DNA of 64,000 nucleotides from CADEED01 sp041395625 (GTDB taxonomy: Bacteria > Pseudomonadota > Gammaproteobacteria > Steroidobacterales > Steroidobacteraceae): the NCBI GenBank assembly GCA_041395625.1, contig JAWLAE010000001.1, positions 248,001 to 312,000 of the forward strand, given 5' to 3'. Each line of letters opens with the position of its first letter. Positions within the stretch are counted from its first letter, which is position 1. The notes beneath the pieces are model-generated. The model did not search any database, was not told where the DNA came from, and saw only the letters and a program-made list of their open reading frames with translations. Made by a program: the position numbers and the translations under genes. Shown one piece after another: positions 60,059 to 64,000 of the stretch.

Positions 60059-63025
60059 TCAAGGGGTTCGGCGAGTACCACCACGCACGAGCCGGATGAA
60101 TGCCGGCGTCGCTTTCTCGTAATCTCGTGCGCGCGAGCCGAATTGACTCATCTGCACCATCCAAGCGGTGCCTGGCTTGCCGGCAGAGGGTGTCGCGGTC
60201 CAGAAGGGCGCGCCCTCGCCGTTGATCGGGTTCGGTCGGAAGTAGTTGTTCTCGATGCCGCGGCTGTTCAGATTCGAACTCAAGCTGAAATGCCCGAGCG
60301 AATACAGCTCATCGACCGTCGGCAGGCGCCAATCGCTGAACCCGCACATCGTGCTGGCGTTGATCGTTGCAACGTATTGCTCGGTATCGCAGGTCCCGGC
60401 CGCGAGGCACTGACCGCCACCCGCGATACCCGGATCACCGCCGTCATCGATGCCGCTGCCGTTGCGCCAGGTGTAGGTCCAGAAAGCGTAGCGCTCCGAT
60501 GCCATGTCATTCGACTTGTTCTCCCAGACGAGACCGGTGACTTCATCTCGTGTACAAGTCCAGGTAGTCGCATTCGAGGCGAGTTCGTCACCGGCGAAAT
60601 TCAGCTTCACGTACGAGAATCCGAGGTCACCGTCGCCGGGATCGGCGTCAGTGATGTCGCGCCCTACCTCACCATCCTGCGCTGGCAAGCCGGACTGCGG
60701 GCACGCGAGACCGCCGCTGGCGCCCGTCGCGCAGTGCGTGACGCCGGTATCGTTGAGCGCGTTCAGTGTGCCGGGGCCATCGTCGTCGACGATCGTCGCG
60801 GCGATTCGCCCAGCAGCAGGATGCAGTTCGGCCGGATAGTCGAGCAGGATCGTGAACTGCTCATCGTTCTCGCGGATGGCATCGCCGATGATCGGGAATC
60901 GCAGCTCGAGGGCCTGCTCGCCTGCGCTGACGACAGCGGTTCCGCTCCTGGCCTGGTAGTCTATGCCGGCGCGCGCCGATTCTTCGCCAGTGGAATATCC
61001 GAACGTGAGTGGCACCGTCGCAGCGCGATCCAGATAGCCACGCAACACGAGCTCAGTCGTTGCCGAATCGCCTTCTCGCGCCTCGGCGACTGACCAGCGG
61101 ATCCGCGGTTCGTCGTCCACGATCACGCCGCGACCTACCGCCACAGCAAGATGCGCATTGGGCGACGCATTGGTTAGTAGCACGACCAGCTCTTCGTTCC
61201 GTTCAGGCGTGTGATCGCCGATCGTCGCCACTTCGACCGCAGCGCTGGTCGTACCGGCCGGAATCACCAGCACGCCGGAAGCGCGCGTAAAGTCGTCATC
61301 GGCTGTCGCAGATTCGCCCTGCGTGGCCCACGAAACGCTCACATCCTCGGTCTGTGCTCGCGACAATCGAATCGGAAACCGCAACGTAGCGTTCTGACCC
61401 GCGGCGCCTTCCTCGCTGCGCGCATCGCCGATCGAGAGCTTCGGCCGCAGCAGTACCGGCTCCTCGCCACTGCTGCGGACCAGACGCGCATTTGCTTGCT
61501 GCTCGGTACGCGCCCAGCGCACGTCGCCGCGCAAGAACTCGACCTGCCAGGCGATTGGATCCTGGCGCAACGGCGTCGAGGACCAGAAGGGCGCGGCCGG
61601 TGTGTCGGGAAATGCGCCTCGATCCGCAGCAGGCATCGCGCAACTTGGCAACACGATGGACTCAAGTTCCTTGACGTCAGGCAATCGCCAGTCTTGGTGA
61701 CCAGCAGTCGTGTCATCGTTCGCGGCCTGCAGTGCGGACTGCCAGTCGTTGGCGATTTCAGCGGATGCGGCGCATGTATCGTCGAAGATATCGGCAGTGC
61801 CTTGGTCATTGAGGGTCATGCCGACCGGACAGCGTTGCCACATCAAGCCGGTACGCCGATCGACAGTGGTGCCATCGCCGCGTACGTCAAAGCGCTGGGG
61901 ATCGGGTGATTGATCGCAGAGCTGCGACGGTGCCTCGACACTCTCATCCGTCGTCTCCAGCGAGAATCCACCGTCCTCATTGTCGAGTGGATCGGCGAGA
62001 TATGCTTCAGCGAATTGCTCGGCCTGATCCTCGCCCGCTGCCGCTTCAAGAACGTAGTAAATTGAATAGAGATCGCCGGGGCGGATACCCATCGCGTCGA
62101 GATCGATCTGCCCCGTGTACGGCCCGATTTCGTAGCGAAAGCCCTCGTACTTCTCCTGCTGACACTCGAGCGCGGGGCTCGAGATCTGAAAAAGATCAAT
62201 GCAATAGGGAAACGACAGGTATTCGGCGACCTGATTGAGTTCGACCGGATGGGCAGCGCCCGCGCGCCAATCGAAGTTGCGGTCGTAGAGCCCCCGAGTC
62301 GAAGCATAGTCGAGCTGGGTATCGTGCTTGGCATCGTAGGCAATGCCGGAGACCTTCGAGGAATGAACGATCACATCTCGTTCGGGGCCAAACGAACTGA
62401 GAGTGGCTACGAAGATGTGCAGATTCATCGAAGCAAAGGGCGGCAACGGGTTCGACAGCGCCTCGGGATCCACAGCCTCGAGATCGTCTTTGGTCAGGAA
62501 AGTGGACTGCAAGCCGATACCGAGTTCCGGATCGAAGAGGCGCTGGGGTCCGCGCGCGAATTGGCGGGCGCGCAACTCCAGCCAGCTCTTGTTCAGCGTG
62601 AAAGTCGGCAGCGGCCCGGAGCCGCGTGCGAACCCTGCACGCCAGACGAGAAACAACTTGGCAGCGGATGAAGTCCCGATGTCGGCGCCCGTGCGCACCA
62701 GCGTCCGGACTCGGCCATTCGCGCCGGCGTAGAGCCAGTATCCGAAATCGTCTCTAACAGTTTTGTTCGTCCAGGGCGTCGGTATGACGCCGGAGTCCAG
62801 CGGAAAGACATCCGTCGTCTGACTACGATTCTTCTCTCGGATGAGCGACGGAAGTTCCACCAGCAGCAGATCGTAGAAGTTCGTGTAGTCGCCCACTCCC
62901 TGGGAGATGCGGGTTTCTCCCTGAGCGTATACCGAGAACTTCGCGTCGGCTCGCAGCGCGCCGGAGGCCACCGTGATCGACAGCGCCAGCAAGGCCCAGA
63001 CTCCTCGCGATGCAAAGGTTTTCAT
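60059..63025 (-). CDS. large secreted protein with two DUF1566 and two Calx-beta domains
   Basis: The 988-residue protein starts at ATG 63025 with a signal peptide ending ALRADA. An N-terminal region of about 360 residues is not recognised (SVYAQGETRISQGVGDYTNF). Then come DUF1566 domain 1 (VDRRTGLMWQRCPVGMTLND, HQDWRLPDVKELESI), two Calx-beta domains (AGQNATLRFPIRLSRAQTED to IVDDE; GDSATTELVLRGYLDRAATV to IVDDD) and DUF1566 domain 2 (FSDWRLPTVDELYSLGHFSL, PFWTATPS). Calx-beta domains often bind calcium. A surface or matrix protein is likely. Confidence 0.85.
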   Translation of the reverse strand: MKTFASRGVWALLALSITVASGALRADAKFSVYAQGETRISQGVGDYTNFYDLLLVELPSLIREKNRSQTTDVFPLDSGVIPTPWTNKTVRDDFGYWLYAGANGRVRTLVRTGADIGTSSAAKLFLVWRAGFARGSGPLPTFTLNKSWLELRARQFARGPQRLFDPELGIGLQSTFLTKDDLEAVDPEALSNPLPPFASMNLHIFVATLSSFGPERDVIVHSSKVSGIAYDAKHDTQLDYASTRGLYDRNFDWRAGAAHPVELNQVAEYLSFPYCIDLFQISSPALECQQEKYEGFRYEIGPYTGQIDLDAMGIRPGDLYSIYYVLEAAAGEDQAEQFAEAYLADPLDNEDGGFSLETTDESVEAPSQLCDQSPDPQRFDVRGDGTTVDRRTGLMWQRCPVGMTLNDQGTADIFDDTCAASAEIANDWQSALQAANDDTTAGHQDWRLPDVKELESIVLPSCAMPAADRGAFPDTPAAPFWSSTPLRQDPIAWQVEFLRGDVRWARTEQQANARLVRSSGEEPVLLRPKLSIGDARSEEGAAGQNATLRFPIRLSRAQTEDVSVSWATQGESATADDDFTRASGVLVIPAGTTSAAVEVATIGDHTPERNEELVVLLTNASPNAHLAVAVGRGVIVDDEPRIRWSVAEAREGDSATTELVLRGYLDRAATVPLTFGYSTGEESARAGIDYQARSGTAVVSAGEQALELRFPIIGDAIRENDEQFTILLDYPAELHPAAGRIAATIVDDDGPGTLNALNDTGVTHCATGASGGLACPQSGLPAQDGEVGRDITDADPGDGDLGFSYVKLNFAGDELASNATTWTCTRDEVTGLVWENKSNDMASERYAFWTYTWRNGSGIDDGGDPGIAGGGQCLAAGTCDTEQYVATINASTMCGFSDWRLPTVDELYSLGHFSLSSNLNSRGIENNYFRPNPINGEGAPFWTATPSAGKPGTAWMVQMSQFGSRARDYEKATPAFIRLVRGGTRRTP

Positions 63026-63026
63026 C

Positions 63027-63902
63027 TCAATTCCCTCCGCTGACGAGTCGAATCCGCAGCGCCGTCGCGGGCGTGACACCCGCCGAGATTCCTTCGTCGA
63101 ATTCGACGAACTTGACCGAAGCGGTCAGCGCGTCTCTCGACGCTGACCAGTACGGCTCAGGCGGAGTGTTCGGAAAGTACGACTCATCGATCGACGACGA
63201 GGTGGGGGAGCCAAAGTCGACGATGGAGAACAGCTCGTGTCGATCGGGAACGCGCCAATCGTTGCGGCCGCAGAGATTTCGAGCGTTCACGGCTTCGACA
63301 TACGAAGTAGCGCTGCATTCACTAAGTTCGGTGCATACCGGCTCACCAGTTTCGGACGGCGGCTCGCCGCGTCTCTGCTCTCGCCAGCGATAGGTGTGGC
63401 GCAGGTCGCGCAGTCCGCCATCGTTAGTCTTGATCTCCCATACGAGTCCTGTCACCGAGTCCTGCACGCAGTCCCATGGCGTCACCACATATGCCGTGGC
63501 CTGATCGACCAATGGTGCACCGCTAGCATCGATTTTCGAGAATGCGAATCCCGCGCGGCCGTCCGAGTCGTCGCGCTGGTCGACGTCGCGCCCGGCTTTA
63601 GCGTCCTGACCAGGCAGGGCCGAAGTCTGGGTCGCGGCGCAGTCGAACTCGACGCCGCCGCCATCGACGCACAGCAGCACGCCGGTGTCGTTCAGTCCAG
63701 ACCCGGTGGCTGCTGGCGGCGGCGGTGATGGATTGCCCGGCGGGTTAGTCGGCGGCGGCGTGCCCGTGGGCGGTGGCGGCGTACCGGTCGGCGGCGGCGT
63801 ACCGTTCGAGTTGTCGGCACCAGAGCTGCAACCCATGATCGCAACCGCTACCGCCGCCGGCAGCGCGCTCGTCAGTAGCGAGTATCGAGTCGATTTCCGC
63901 AC
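63027..63902 (-). CDS. DUF1566 lipoprotein
   Basis: The 291-residue protein has a lipoprotein signal ending VAIMGCSSG, a Gly/Thr/Pro-rich spacer of repeated TGTPPP units near residues 34-66 and one DUF1566 domain (DSVTGLVWEIKTNDGG, GRNDWRVPDRHELFSIVDFG, PEPYWSASRDA, LRIRLVSGG). Its stop is one base from the next start, so the three genes are co-transcribed. The domain differs from those of its neighbours, so they are old paralogues. Confidence 0.85.
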   Translation of the reverse strand: MRKSTRYSLLTSALPAAVAVAIMGCSSGADNSNGTPPPTGTPPPPTGTPPPTNPPGNPSPPPPAATGSGLNDTGVLLCVDGGGVEFDCAATQTSALPGQDAKAGRDVDQRDDSDGRAGFAFSKIDASGAPLVDQATAYVVTPWDCVQDSVTGLVWEIKTNDGGLRDLRHTYRWREQRRGEPPSETGEPVCTELSECSATSYVEAVNARNLCGRNDWRVPDRHELFSIVDFGSPTSSSIDESYFPNTPPEPYWSASRDALTASVKFVEFDEGISAGVTPATALRIRLVSGGN

Positions 63903-64000
63903 TTTGGTTCTCCGTTGGATACTGCTCCCACAGGAGCTCTTTCCAACGCATACCGGGTTCGCTGCCGATGCGGATCATCGTGAAGCCCCGTGGTAACTCG

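Noticed and set aside
63745..63998. Minus-strand frame entering from the right window edge
   Set aside because: After about 45 residues it runs out of frame through the lipoprotein signal and proline-rich spacer. Its first part may be the end of an upstream gene, but the stop position makes no sense.

Overview
The window reads as high-GC chromosomal DNA of a gammaproteobacterium. The main reasons are a type II secretion operon in the Xanthomonas-like order G-H-I-J-L-M-N-D, a large TonB-dependent receptor, and many overlapping ATGA/GTGA gene junctions. A Steroidobacter/Nevskia-type relative is a reasonable guess, but it is inference. The window alternates between core-like operons and a heavily reworked accessory region.

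Region 1 (1-6700): end of a type II secretion operon, gspG (tail), H, I, J, L, M, N and D, closed by an intrinsic terminator. Three of the genes (gspG, gspM, gspN) each need one extra base, in or beside a G/C run, to restore the reading frame. No gspK lies between J and L. Region 2 (6688-9683): a complete RIT element, three overlapping tyrosine recombinases with possible short inverted ends. Region 3 (9834-13515): a 5'-truncated RHS tip with its own C-terminal toxin-like domain and immunity candidate, followed by nested debris of two IS21-family ends, an IS66 element and a second IS66-type fragment.

Region 4 (13686-32842): an integrative conjugative or mobilisable module. It has an FlhC/SetC-like activator, a full virB2-virB11/virD4 type IV secretion system, two tandem LPD7-related proteins, RadC and a DUF932 protein, each of the last two preceded by a copy of a structured leader that fits the radC RNA motif, then MobC and a MOBP-type relaxase. 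Region 5 (32813-36903): a regulator under a perfect palindrome, then scars of a lost defence-type operon. A methyltransferase N-terminus is fused to a helicase, an IS3 element follows, and a subtilisin-like peptidase C-terminus comes after it. An IS91-type transposase remnant then truncates a GMC oxidoreductase gene.

Region 6 (37137-59388): catabolism of an N-heterocycle. A forward cox-type operon (coxG, S, M, D, E, L) encodes a form II (AYRGAGR) molybdenum hydroxylase with its AAA and VWA maturation factors. A convergent six-gene operon encodes a TonB receptor, a second three-subunit molybdenum hydroxylase, an AllA-like lyase and a membrane protein, with a divergent winged-helix regulator. 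After a small patch of toxin-antitoxin genes and remnants and a rhomboid protease comes an operon for a metallo-beta-lactamase-fold hydrolase, a NicD-like hydrolase, a NicX-like 2,5-dihydroxypyridine dioxygenase and a NicC-like flavin monooxygenase. Together these match uptake, hydroxylation, ring opening and deformylation in nicotinate-type pyridine degradation; recognisable nicF and nicE are absent.

Region 7 (59485-63902): a minus-strand operon of three secreted DUF1566 (Lcl C-terminal domain) proteins, one a lipoprotein and one about 990 residues long with two Calx-beta domains.
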